From the NCBI RefSeq assembly GCF_963678635.1, contig NC_087071.1, positions 17,051,613 through 17,115,612 of the forward strand: a DNA stretch of 64,000 nucleotides, given 5' to 3'. Numbering within the stretch: the first letter of the stretch is position 1; each line of letters starts with the position of its first letter. The translations under genes were made by a program, and so were the position numbers. The DNA is from Symsagittifera roscoffensis (taxonomy: Eukaryota > Xenacoelomorpha > Acoela > Convolutidae). Positions 52,554 through 63,299 of this stretch are shown here, piece after piece. A model generated the notes under the pieces. That model was not told where the DNA came from. It searched no databases and saw nothing but the letters and a program-made list of their open reading frames with translations.

Positions 52554-55228
52554 AATTATTAATTTTTCTCCAACTCCCTTTTCTAGTAATCTCAAATCAA
52601 AACATAAACCCTTCTCCTCGTACAGGACCACAAGATTTACTAGTAACACATTACGACTGTGAAGAAAATGAACAAAAAACACTACATAAATATGCAATAA
52701 ATCAAGTATCACAATGTGAAACAGAACCACAAGCTATAGAAACCACAGATGTAATAGCAACACTCTATTCAAAAGCCCGAGCAACAACAGTTACAGGTTA
52801 TAAATTCACAGCAACATTTTCCGAAAAGAAAGTACATTGTTCACAAGTCTCGAATGGAAACAAAAACCGACTTGACCATGAATCATTCTATCAAAGTAAT
52901 ATAGAACGTCTTTTACATCTCAATCCCGACGATTGTAAAAATGAATTACTAAGACTAAACATCACACAAAATAAAAACTCCCAAAGAAAATTAGTTAATT
53001 TTCAAGTTTTTTCAGACTCTGTACATCAATCACAACTTGAAAGACACCAAGGACATATAAAACTAGACGAAAAATACCCGTATAACGGCGCACACGGACG
53101 ATTAACCTATGACCTACACGATAAACATTGGATACCACACATTGGTATAAATGACCCATCAAACTGCAAAGCAGACACAAAAAATAAAGGATACCAAGAA
53201 ATAATGTTTTTCGATTGGAAAATACAACTCGAAAAAATACAACTAACACGAGATTTATCAGATAATACAATGATCTATCAAGGAATCCGATTACCTTGTA
53301 AAAATGATCAAGGTTATTGCGACCCTACAACGAGAACACAAGCAACAATTGTTTGGTTCCCCGAAGATACATGTACAACATTTCAAGTAGCAAAAATACA
53401 CGCTCGTATGATAAAATTTCACGAAAAATATTTTATACAATCAATTCCATATGAACAAGTCCATCCATCACGAAAACTAAGTTCTAATTTTAGAAACATA
53501 GACAATATAGAAAACAAATTGACACGTTTTCAAATATATCAAGAAACAGAACTTGCATGTAAATACAGGAATCCACTTCACAGAACACAATACTCTGAAA
53601 TATTAGTTGAATACGAAAAAGGATTCGACATGACCACTGGAAAAATAAAAATCGACCCATATGCCACAGGTCATCCTTTAAACGAAGGAACATCCTATAT
53701 ACCAGTTAATTTTCAAAAAAGCAACGGACAACCTGGTGGACATCTAAAACCTCAGGACACCAGAAGCACACGCTTACAAGAATTATCACTAATGAACACT
53801 ACATATTTCGGTAATATCCACTATGATATTCATTTAGATATGAAACTAGATTATACAATTAGCCGAATTTTTCAAGAAATGTCACTCTCCGAATTAGAAA
53901 CACTACACCAACTATGCGAATTAGAACGAACACAAATATTACAATCACTTGCACTAGCAGTATTAAAAATACCCTATGCAGGATACTTATTATCTGGAAA
54001 TAGATCAAATTTTTTAGACTATGAAGGAAACATCTTATGGTTTTATACTTGTACTAAAAAAGTATCACCACTATACGTTTTTGAAGATAAACGATGTTAT
54101 AAAAGAATCCCTATCTTTTATAAGAATAAAGTACATTTCGTGGATACACTTTCACGAAGAACCTATTTCTGGGATACCGCAGTCCCATGTGGATCAGAAA
54201 ACAGCCACAATGTAGTACAACTAAACCCTGATGAAAATAAATATTATCTTCTCACTCCATATCCCACATTAATGCAATCACTCAAAAAATTTTCACCAGA
54301 AAGCATTCGCGCTATTGCTCGAAACCCAAATATAGACTTACAATCAATAGGAATCTATTCAAAATCAGATATTCAACATCACATTAGAACACAACAATTC
54401 CAAGAATTATTAACACAAATGGACACTATACAAAGACAATCAATAGACCAAAATTTACGCAAACTTGCAGAAACCGCAGGATTTGCCGATATCTACACGC
54501 AAGATTATAGCGGATATTTTAAAGACATTAAAGATTATATATATCTAAACGGTGAAAAATACCGTCCCCAAGATATATCACCAATTAACATTTTTAGCTT
54601 TGTTACACTCAAAAATGAGATCCTCGATTTTCTAGGATGGCCCTACTACATCTTAGAAAAATTGACTATTTTATACGCAATGTTTAACTTTATTGGATTT
54701 CTTTTCTCACTTTTAAAAGGAATCTACAACACATGTGCTATACACACACAAGTAAACAGACAAGCAAGTGTAGCACGCATACTATTTGCAGGATTTTTTG
54801 GAATCTTTTCTACATCTATAAACAAAATTCTTTTAGACGCGCAAATAAAAGAATATAACACAAAAATAACAACACGACAAAATACATACGACGAAGAACA
54901 TAACAATGTAGACATAACGCCAACGGCACCACAATTACCAGCCCTACCAAATAACCATCCACTATCCCTAGTCCCACGAAATTTTCGAAACTTAGCCATC
55001 ACACATAATCCAAATTTTCGACTCACCACATCACAAAGTCCCATTCAACATATAATGACACACCAGTCACAAGATGATAATACTTATGAACAAATTATTG
55101 AACAACCCCATACCACCGCTTTTCAGTCTCAAAATAATCATTTTTTTAGCCCACGACGAGCCGCCAACTTGGATCACTACACCGATCAAATTCCCACCCA
55201 ACCAATCTTACCTCTCCAATCCCAATAA
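52541..55228 (+). CDS. Env-like membrane glycoprotein
   Basis: This 895-residue frame starts with a signal peptide (MYILKLLIFLQLPFLVIS) and has a cysteine-containing ectodomain (first Cys at about 40 and 59), with many Asn-X-Ser/Thr sites in the element's A-rich style. Near the C-terminus are hydrophobic segments at about 708-727 (LTILYAMFNFIGFLFSLL) and 740-765 (ARILFAGFFGIFSTSI), followed by a tail of about 125 residues. Size, topology and position after pol fit an envelope fusion glycoprotein. I could not assign a fusion class. A chuvirus-type or other class III-like origin is a guess. The frame is intact. Confidence 0.65.
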   Translation: MYILKLLIFLQLPFLVISNQNINPSPRTGPQDLLVTHYDCEENEQKTLHKYAINQVSQCETEPQAIETTDVIATLYSKARATTVTGYKFTATFSEKKVHCSQVSNGNKNRLDHESFYQSNIERLLHLNPDDCKNELLRLNITQNKNSQRKLVNFQVFSDSVHQSQLERHQGHIKLDEKYPYNGAHGRLTYDLHDKHWIPHIGINDPSNCKADTKNKGYQEIMFFDWKIQLEKIQLTRDLSDNTMIYQGIRLPCKNDQGYCDPTTRTQATIVWFPEDTCTTFQVAKIHARMIKFHEKYFIQSIPYEQVHPSRKLSSNFRNIDNIENKLTRFQIYQETELACKYRNPLHRTQYSEILVEYEKGFDMTTGKIKIDPYATGHPLNEGTSYIPVNFQKSNGQPGGHLKPQDTRSTRLQELSLMNTTYFGNIHYDIHLDMKLDYTISRIFQEMSLSELETLHQLCELERTQILQSLALAVLKIPYAGYLLSGNRSNFLDYEGNILWFYTCTKKVSPLYVFEDKRCYKRIPIFYKNKVHFVDTLSRRTYFWDTAVPCGSENSHNVVQLNPDENKYYLLTPYPTLMQSLKKFSPESIRAIARNPNIDLQSIGIYSKSDIQHHIRTQQFQELLTQMDTIQRQSIDQNLRKLAETAGFADIYTQDYSGYFKDIKDYIYLNGEKYRPQDISPINIFSFVTLKNEILDFLGWPYYILEKLTILYAMFNFIGFLFSLLKGIYNTCAIHTQVNRQASVARILFAGFFGIFSTSINKILLDAQIKEYNTKITTRQNTYDEEHNNVDITPTAPQLPALPNNHPLSLVPRNFRNLAITHNPNFRLTTSQSPIQHIMTHQSQDDNTYEQIIEQPHTTAFQSQNNHFFSPRRAANLDHYTDQIPTQPILPLQSQ

Positions 55229-55284
55229 TACCACTTTTTGCTTTTCCGCCACCCGATTTTCCATCTAGTAATGTAATATCAGGC

Positions 55285-56961
55285 ATGAATTCCGACACTA
55301 ATTCACACATCTCAGTTTTATACTCCATCTCACAGCTAAATAACCCGAATATTGAAACCCCCGATGAATTCGCCGACTCAGAACCATCCCCATCCAATAA
55401 TTTTCATAACTCTTCTAATTTTTCTCAACCCCCTTTTCAACCCATATTATCCAATAACCCTGACCCAATTACTCCCACACCCTCTTATGCTTCCCAAGTT
55501 ACCCCAACCTATTCCTCATACCATTCTGACCAATCATCTCATTCTCCAGACACCCCCCGAATCTCCCCAGAGCTAGATAATTTTATTACCGTTCAACAAC
55601 AACCCTACCACCTTAATACCCCAACCATAAACCAAATCTCCTCCACAATAAATTCATCCAACCCCCCTACCCCTACACCCTCTTCAACTTATACTGAATC
55701 ACTAGCACCATCATCCACATCAACTGAATCTTCACTCAACACTAATAGAGCTTACCGCACTTTTAAAAGAAAGTTCCCCAACCATCCTTTCCCAGCAAAA
55801 CCAGGAACAGCCCGTGAATACATCAACCACCCCAAGCATACTAACACAAAAGAATTTTTAGCCATCACCTTACCCTCATTCCCACAATACACCTTAAACA
55901 CCCCCCACGACACTAACGAAACACGCAACTTCGTAGATGAATACGTTTTAATGCCTACTCTCTCTTGGACCTCATATTATCATTTCACTAACCCTCTTTG
56001 CTTACCTTTATCTAACACTCACATCGATATAGAGCGAAATACGGACATGCTATATCGACTCACTACACCACTAACCGCTAGACAATTTACTTACGTTGGA
56101 TATAAAAAATCACTAAAAACACACACTGCACCTAGAGCTAACGAATATACACTCGAATACTATGATCACAACATCATCAGAGCTAACCAAGATCAATTCT
56201 TAGACGACGATCGCTTCGCTAATCCACAAATTACCGAGAAATTTTTCATCAAGACACCATATACATTCACACTAAACATCTTCGACCGAAAGTTTGATCA
56301 CATTATTTCAGAAGCACTAACAGACACACAAGCATACGAAAGTTTTAAAGAACGCTTCCAAATATTTTCACTAACCTTTCATTTCCTTGCACCACGCGAA
56401 AGAGATTTACACTGCTCACACGATATTATGTTGCGCACTAAACAAACCCACACATATAGTTATTATCGTTTCATCCAAAATCACTTTGACCTACACACAC
56501 CCTCTAGACAACCACACCATCGTTTTCAATTCATTAATTCCAAATACACTTCACCATTTTTCCTAAATTTCACATATTGTATTAAAGACACTAACCTCCA
56601 TGGTATTCTTCGTAATTATGACCCCATAACCCAAATGTACATCTTCTGTCCCATTACCAAGACCTTCAACGCCGAAGAATCCCGACCCTTCCTTATCCCG
56701 CACGAGTTTGTACAACCCATAGAAATCCCAATTTTAGAATTCATCCACAACACTAAATTCAATCACAAATTATATAATCTAATCCAAAACACACCTTATG
56801 AGTTTGCAGTTGGCACTGAAGAACTAACCACTATCAAGGCACTTCAATTGCTTTGGCCACTGCTTCAAACTAAAAATATCATCCGCATCTTAGCTAAACT
56901 ACTAACAACTTCAGAACTAATTCACGACATCTTCCCCCACGGTTTTTTCCCCGACGACTAA
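55285..56961 (+). CDS. 558-aa protein of unknown function at the 3' end
   Basis: The first 160 residues are Ser/Pro/Thr/Asn-rich and probably disordered. From about 165 (RTFKRKFPNHPFPAKPG) the protein looks folded, with regular aromatic and hydrophobic residues (TLSWTSYYHF; FQIFSLTFHFLAP) to a C-terminal helix (ALQLLWPLLQTKNIIRILAK). There is no signal peptide or membrane span. It follows env by 57 bases and ends just before a strong splice donor. No family is recognised, and it may be an accessory or regulatory protein. The coding strand is C-rich compared with the other frames. Confidence 0.6.
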   Translation: MNSDTNSHISVLYSISQLNNPNIETPDEFADSEPSPSNNFHNSSNFSQPPFQPILSNNPDPITPTPSYASQVTPTYSSYHSDQSSHSPDTPRISPELDNFITVQQQPYHLNTPTINQISSTINSSNPPTPTPSSTYTESLAPSSTSTESSLNTNRAYRTFKRKFPNHPFPAKPGTAREYINHPKHTNTKEFLAITLPSFPQYTLNTPHDTNETRNFVDEYVLMPTLSWTSYYHFTNPLCLPLSNTHIDIERNTDMLYRLTTPLTARQFTYVGYKKSLKTHTAPRANEYTLEYYDHNIIRANQDQFLDDDRFANPQITEKFFIKTPYTFTLNIFDRKFDHIISEALTDTQAYESFKERFQIFSLTFHFLAPRERDLHCSHDIMLRTKQTHTYSYYRFIQNHFDLHTPSRQPHHRFQFINSKYTSPFFLNFTYCIKDTNLHGILRNYDPITQMYIFCPITKTFNAEESRPFLIPHEFVQPIEIPILEFIHNTKFNHKLYNLIQNTPYEFAVGTEELTTIKALQLLWPLLQTKNIIRILAKLLTTSELIHDIFPHGFFPDD

Positions 56962-56964
56962 CAG

Positions 56965-57043
56965 GTAAGTATGAATTAAATGAATAAAACTAACTAATTA
57001 AAATATTAAAAAACTCACCATACTTTATTCATGTTTTCTTTAG
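56965..57043 (+). other. 79-nt intron in the 3' untranslated region
   Basis: ACAG|GTAAGTATG is a near-consensus donor. ATGTTTTCTTTAG is a good acceptor 79 bases on. It lies directly after the last stop codon. An intron here could help the host export machinery, or mark transcripts for decay. Confidence 0.55.
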
Positions 57044-58580
57044 ATTTTTAGCCTTCATCCGACGATCACCTACAAAAACCACAAAAGACAAATAAAAATC
57101 GCAAATTTCATCAAACAGATTTCAAAAATTCTATTAATCTCTTACACTTATAAATTTATAAATTTAATACCAATGCAGTAAATTCATTTCTAAAATTTTC
57201 CCCCACAAGCAGTAAATCTAATTATGATGAAAATTTGTATCTTAATATTCCCCCATGACTAGCAGTAAATTTCTAAATTCTATGTAGTAAATTAAAAAAA
57301 TGCAATTGCAGTACTAACCTTTTGATATTTTCATTCATTCGCACAGAAATTCTATCCACACTCGCACAGCTCGCCCACGAAGAATTGTTTAAAATAATGA
57401 ATTTCAGTTTCAAGTTTTCACACTCAACAACTCTAACATATAATAACATGTTTCAAACTTTCCTTTAACCCGGTTGGAAAGGAATCATATACTAAACAAA
57501 ACTAACCAACGCAGCTGACTAAATACCACAAATCATAGAATAACAGCATGACTTAGAAAAAGAAACCAACGGTACCCAAACCGGATTAACCCAGTTTAAA
57601 ACTGGATAATTTATTCTTTTGAAGACTATTATAAAGTCTAAGAAAGAAATAATAAAACACAAAAAAGTCAAAAGACAAACCCATACCACAAACAATTTGC
57701 TTTTTGGAAAAAGTACATAACCAACAAGACATAAGTAAGACCACAACAAACCCAACATAAAACGTTGTCACATAACAGGACCCCTCACAAAAACCGCATG
57801 AAATCATACTCCCACTCCTGGCCTAACCCACCAGGAAGGACGTCCTGAGCATGCTCTATAGCCGGCCTAACCCACCGCGCTACATCCACGCTTTGTGACC
57901 ACACCACTATTTTTAATAAGAGCTACTCAAGTGTGAGTAACTCTTCAAAATAACCGAACTAAAACAAAAAGCTTTTGTGAAAACAACTAACTAAAATCAT
58001 TATTAAAAAATATTAAACTAATAAAAGTTTTATAAAATGTAAAATCACATGATGCAATATATAGATCAGAATACAACACCAAGGACGAACATCAAAAGAC
58101 AAGACGACCCCACTACACTCGAGAGAGAATGACCAACTACAATCGATATGCCGCTCACAATCACAACTCAAAGGATTTAGAGTACGACTTGACCTCGCAG
58201 AAAAGGACTTCATTGAACTAGACCAATGACCACCTCGATGTTCAAGTATACGTACAGATCCGAGTAACCAGGCATCCCCTCCACGCACAATCTCCACGCC
58301 ATTCCCAAACTAGATCATACACAAAAGAAGTTCTCCACGCAGAACAGAAAAACCTGACATAGCAAACCATTCTGAAATCAGATTTGAGTTTGTTGCAAAG
58401 ACGTAGTCGTTGTCACTAGAAGACACAACGTCTTATGTCTCTAATTCCAGCTTCCTGGAACTTCCCTAACAAAAGAGGAAACGGAAGAAAATTATGATGT
58501 TCGCCAAAAACAAACGTCCATCATCCATCCTTCGAATTGCAGAAGAACTATTCTAAAAAACTCTGTAAAACCCGGATGGG
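57044..58580 (+). other. Long 3' untranslated region of the 18.9 kb element
   Basis: There is no supported coding frame in 1.5 kb. Near 57820-57900, on the minus strand, a repeated GTGGGTTAGGCC block (two copies, one within TAGCGCGGTGGGTTAGGCC) has the look of a tRNA box A. A short purine stretch (CCCGGATGGG) abuts the 3' LTR as a PPT. Confidence 0.5.
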
Positions 58581-58988
58581 TGGAACCTGATCTAAACTAC
58601 ATTTTATGATTGGATAAATTAAATGTTTTACCAATGTAAAGTATTTAATATTAACCAATCATGATCCATCTAACTAACAACCCACTTATTTGTAAGTGCT
58701 GAAGGTACTTGTAATTTCAGCACCAGAGAGATTTGAATTTAACTTAGAAATTAGTTGGACTCTCCCGAGCACTTCAGCAGCCGCAATAAACCAGTATACC
58801 CTAGATCTATTGAGCCTAGCAGAGACTAGTTAAACAACCTGAGACTAGATAGTATAAGAGTAAGATTAGGATCGGTATTAGACTAAGAAGTTGCACGAAT
58901 CTATCCGGCCGAAAATAAGATAGCGTGACGAGCAGACGGTGTACCCTATCCGAAATTACTCTATGAGTTACACTTCGGTCCTAACTCA
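58581..58988 (+). repeat. 3' LTR of the 18.9 kb element
   Basis: It is the same 408 bases as the 5' LTR with one substitution, and is followed by ATTT, which matches the four bases before the 5' LTR. Confidence 0.9.
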
Positions 58989-61595
58989 ATTTTATGATTG
59001 AAAATAATCCACAGTTTTCGATAAATGGTCTAAAAATGAAGAAACGATAGTTGTCAAGTTCAAGAAAGTTAATTAAACCGGATATAAGGGCCTAAGACTT
59101 GCGAGTTTCAGGTCCAAATAGAGTTTAAATTGAGCACTTCTGGAAAAAATATTACCGTCTGCTGTATTTTATACAAACCATGCTGTTAGCATAGTCGCTA
59201 AAGTACAACCACTGCTATGGGTGGTAATCCGCGACCATAAGAGTGAAATAATGGCTTGAAAAAATCGTTTTTTCCGTAGTAGTTTGATGTATGCGTTTAG
59301 AGGTATGTGATTAGGATTGAACTCATTTTATTTGTTCGTTATTTATGAAGCATACTACTTACTCTTATAAATGTAGGGTAGAAGTCTAGTGGGTACATTG
59401 TCTACCCTTTGTCTGTCCTTTTCTTTGGGACCTTTCTGTAAAAGTAATTATACTATGAGTTGATTTTGTATTTTGTTAGCACCGTTGAATGAATTAATTC
59501 TTTCTTTATTTTTTAACTAAAAATTCCAAGCTAATTTCATTTTAGGAGATTGTGATTTGATACAACACATTTTTCTTTAATTCTTGATTTTTGAAACCAG
59601 GGGCTGGTGGGAATAAGTTTTTGGCCTCTTATATAACAAATAGGATGTTGTATTTTAGTTTTTAGTTTTTTTTAATACTTTAGTTTTTTAGAATTTTAGT
59701 TTTACTGTTTTAGAGTTGCTGAGTGTGGAGAAAAATGTGCTTGGGGTTAGCCGATCAGAAGCCTCGCTCAAAGACTGCCTCAGTCATGCCTGTATTAGCA
59801 CACACTGGGACATGCGAGATTGTGCTACCAACTGTCTGGCGGTTATGATGGAGCGGTGTGCCTGTAGATTTACGGAAGAGAGTAAAATGGGGTAACCATG
59901 TTGTGAAACATGCGATAGTTTACCGGTCTTCTGATTTGTTTCAGCGCATTATTTATAAAACACTAAATAGGAGCAAGAAAAGCCGGTTGCTGTGTATTAA
60001 AGAAAATTCCTATCCTATTTGTTTTACTGAAAATAGCTAATAGTAACTCAAAAATATCTTGCAATTTTTAGAGATTTTTCTTTCATTTAATTTTTCTTTT
60101 TTTTGGTGGATGTGTGCCAAATAAAGCGACTTTATTTGTAATGATTGATTGCCATTGATTAATTAGGTAAGGCCCGTTTTTGGTAGTAATTGTTTTTTCA
60201 AATTTTAAATTTTTATGTATAAATTGTTTAAGTTAGTTCTTGTGTTTTGTCACGATTTGAACATTTTTTTACTACAACTGAAAGTTCAGTAATTTGTAAA
60301 TATATTTCAAGTCTAACGTTGTTTTTTTTCACATTTTTTGCTACTTTTTACACAAGCAAAGCTTGTGTTATAGTATGAACTCTTTTTTTTTTCTTGTGTT
60401 TTGTCACGATTTGAACATTTTTTTACTACAACTGAAAGTTCAGTAATTTGTAAATATATTTCAAGTCTAACGTTGTTTTTTTTAAACATTTTTTGCTACT
60501 TTTTACACAAGCAAAGCTTGTTTTCACAAGCAAAGCTTGTGTTATAGTATGAACTCTTTTTTTTTTCAACCCAAGTCGCAAATATTGTTGCGACGCAAAT
60601 ATTAATGCGACAAAATGTGTTCATTTTCGAAGTGTTCATTTTGATCAATAACCAGCTAATAAGTACAGCCAATGCTAAGGATATTAATATAGACTGTTAT
60701 TGTTCCGACTTTCGTAACGAAAGTAACGGAATATTTGTGCTGGGGGTGGGTTTTTTTTCTTCAGACAAATTTCGACTTTTTAGCTAGCCATTTTTGACAC
60801 ATTTTTTTTGATATCAATCGAAAGCTATTGTTGTGCTGAGCTTAAATTTGAAACGATATTTCACCTGTGATCATTTTTTTGTAAAGTTATGGGGGTTTAA
60901 AGATTGCCATTTTGGCCAATTTGTGACAATTAACGCGCGATATTTTTCGCGCTATTAACGCGTAGTCGGAGATTTAATCCGTCTTAGAAATCATTCCAAA
61001 TTGGTTGAAAGAAGCTTATTTACCATTTTTGATTTGTTACAAGTAGCGAAATTTATGCTTTTGTAGTTTATATGGCGTGTGGGGTGATGATTTTCATAGA
61101 AAAGATTTTCATTTTTTTTATTACATTTAATTTGTTAATGATATTTATGTTATTACTGCTCCAAAAACATTAAAAGGAAGTCGGAACATTCAGGGCTTCG
61201 CCCTGATACGAGCTGTCTTGTGTTATTTTCAATTTGTTCAATTTGATTCATCGCGGTATGATTTTTGTTTGATTTTCCCGAAGTTCATTTCACTTTATTA
61301 AAAAAGGAAATGAAACTCCACTATCGAACTGCAAAATTTTGAAGACAACGTTAGAGGTCCGTGGTTTCAATATGTAATTGCGCTAATTTTTTTGCTATTG
61401 AGAGCTTAGTTTCTCTACAGACGTGTTTGTTTTTTCTTGATTGTTAATTTATTTTTGCCGCGTTTTGCTTGTGTTTGCGAAGTGCGGCTACGACTGTGTC
61501 TTAACTTTTTCAAACTAAACTTGCCCATCGCTGTTGATCGCAGCCTTTTGAACAAGAAGTAGATCCTACGGAACTATCGTGTATTTCTCTTCTAG
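58989..61595 (+). other. Remainder of intron 3
   Basis: The stretch is T-rich without a credible gene. It holds a tandem repeat at 60237-60545, several short hairpins, and a palindromic patch near 60930-60965 built on CGCG. Confidence 0.5.
60237..60545. repeat. Tandem repeat of 154 bp, two copies
   Basis: The unit starts TTCTTGTGTTTTGTCACG and contains the hairpin ACAAGCAAAGCTTGT. The second copy carries that hairpin twice. Confidence 0.75.
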
Positions 61596-61886
61596 TTCCA
61601 ATCACAATATACTGACAGATTTTTCGAATATGATTCTAATTTTGATGAAAGATTCAACTGTTTACGTGCTTGGATCTGTGTGCAAACTCATCCAAATCAC
61701 ATGCGAAAACGAGATAAATGACTGTCTGTCTGAGACTTATGCGGAAGAGTTTTTCAACCATTGTTCATGCTTTTGCGATGACGTAATCCACAGTGAGATG
61801 ATGCAATTGATGGAGAATTGTAGCATTATGAGAAAGTATGTGAGCAAAGAAGTATTCATGCGTACCTTGGAATCAGATTTATGCAG
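61596..61886 (+). CDS. BRAT1: BRAT1-like host gene, exon 4
   Basis: The exon lies between acceptor TCTCTTCTAG and donor ATGCAG|GTACGA. Its first base completes the Ser codon left by exon 3 across the 21.7 kb intron, and it leaves two bases. It encodes 96 full codons of helical sequence (SNMILILMKDSTVYVLGSVC) that fit a HEAT-repeat protein. The phase match across the retrovirus-like insertion argues that the gene is intact. Confidence 0.65.
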
Positions 61887-62201
61887 GTACGAAATGGCTT
61901 AATGTTTCAGCTAGTTTTCTGTTGTTGTTTTTTGAAAGCCAATTGAGGTTTGCAGCTATGTTATTTAAAGAAAAATCGTAGGCATGGCATTTGAGGGGTC
62001 GAATTTTGAGGTACTGATTGTTTTACAAAACGGAGAGAAGATCCCAAGGTTTTGGAGATTTTAAAGATTTGGTAACAGCCTGCGGATCAACTGATCGCCA
62101 GTCTATACCCCGTTCTCTCATGGTTTTTTTCAAGGGGGTAGATATTAATTATGAATTATGAGCAATTTGAAGGTTTCAACTGAATCCAAATCTGCTTTCA
62201 G
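61887..62201 (+). other. Intron 4 of the host gene
   Basis: It is 315 bases from GTACGA to TCTGCTTTCAG. No other feature is seen. Confidence 0.55.
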
Positions 62202-62400
62202 CTATCAGACAAAGTCACTGGCCGCTAAGCTTCTCTGCATATCTGCGAATGATAATCAGACTGCTGATTCTCAGCTTAAGACTGAGAGCGAAAAAAAGCA
62301 ATTGTTAACTTCAGATGGTAAAAAGTTGGTGGTCCCTGATTGGCTGGAGAAATTTCTAAGTGACTCATCAAGTGACAGAATGCTAGTTCATCACATTGAG
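62202..62400 (+). CDS. BRAT1: BRAT1-like host gene, exon 5
   Basis: The exon starts after TCTGCTTTCAG with one base completing a Ser codon and ends ATTGAG|GTATGG at a codon boundary. It encodes a polar, partly disordered stretch, then VPDWLEKFLSDSSSDRMLVH. If the donor is not used, the frame runs on to a TAG at 62467-62469, which would give an alternative C-terminus and lose the final Asp-Cys-Tyr. Confidence 0.6.
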
Positions 62401-62799
62401 GTATGGAGTAAATGCAAGAGGTTCAAGCAAAATTTAATTTACAAACGAATGAAGCCAGTAGCGCAGTAGCGGTTTGATGACAGCCTAGAAATTTAATTTT
62501 TGCTATCATGAAAAAAACCAATTTGAGACCTGATGCGCAGCGTTTCACTTCAAGAAATTCTGGCTCTTTGTCAACCCTTAGTTGAAAATTTGCTAATTCA
62601 GTTATTGATCACATTGTCCTTTTGTAACGCTATGTGGACCATTTAAAAAATCCAAACAAGTTCGGTCCCCTTGCACAACCCTGAGAAATCTTCCGGTTCC
62701 ATGGTTATGAAATTTGGCTGAAGGATAAAAGTCAGCTTTTCTCCAGCACCTTATATAAACTTAAGTTTTAGGTTTTTTGGTGTAATGTGTGGTTTCACA

Positions 62800-63067
62800 C
62801 AGTGGCGGATCTAGAACTTTCTCGAGGGGGGTGGGGGTGTGGATTTTTGGGCACTTTTTGATAAATTTTGACTAAAAAATTGCGTTTTTTTGGCACGTGC
62901 TCCCCCTCAAAATTAGTATATATTGGCGCCGAAGGAGCCATTAGAAAAAATTTACGGTCTGTCACCAAAAATGGATATCTAAAATAGTACAAAAGGGGGA
63001 CGCTTTGGGTCGGCAGGAGGTCTAATCCCCGAGGGGGGGGGGTGCCCCCCCCCTAAATTCGCCTCTG
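62800..63067. mobile_element. hAT-type MITE
   Basis: This 268-bp element starts CAGTGGCGGATC and ends GAATTTAG-complement through CGCCTCTG, giving imperfect inverted ends. Its 8-bp target duplication GTTTCACA is perfect at 62792-62799 and 63068-63075. An 8-bp duplication and a CAG...CTG terminus are the hallmarks of hAT elements. It has no coding capacity and lies in intron 5. Confidence 0.85.
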
Positions 63068-63299
63068 GTTTCACAAATTAGCTATGAGGACCAAATTTGT
63101 TTGTAGTAGCCGAGCAAGTCTAATGACCAAATTTCACAACAGTGGGAAAGTTTGCTAGTAATCGGAACCAAAAGCCTGAAAGTTGAATTTCTCCGTTTTA
63201 ATAATAATAAAAGTTGTGGTAATAATAACACCTGTCTAAGGATAGTCATTTTCTGTAATTTCTTTTCTGAACTTCATTTTTTGTCTGTTTTTTTTTCAG

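Larger units (their letters stand above)
40076..58988 (+). mobile_element. 18.9 kb retrovirus-like LTR element with Env-like and accessory genes
   Basis: 408-bp LTRs differing at one base flank a complete set of open frames in one orientation, and the target duplication ATTT abuts both ends. Pol motifs (DSG protease, YLDD RT, DD35E integrase with a GPY module) place it in the Ty3/Gypsy-retrovirus assemblage. Extra frames before gag and after pol make it far longer than typical elements of 5-12 kb. The coding strand is rich in A and poor in G throughout. It sits in intron 3 in the same orientation as the host gene. All long frames are uninterrupted, so this is a recent and possibly competent insertion. 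Confidence 0.92.
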
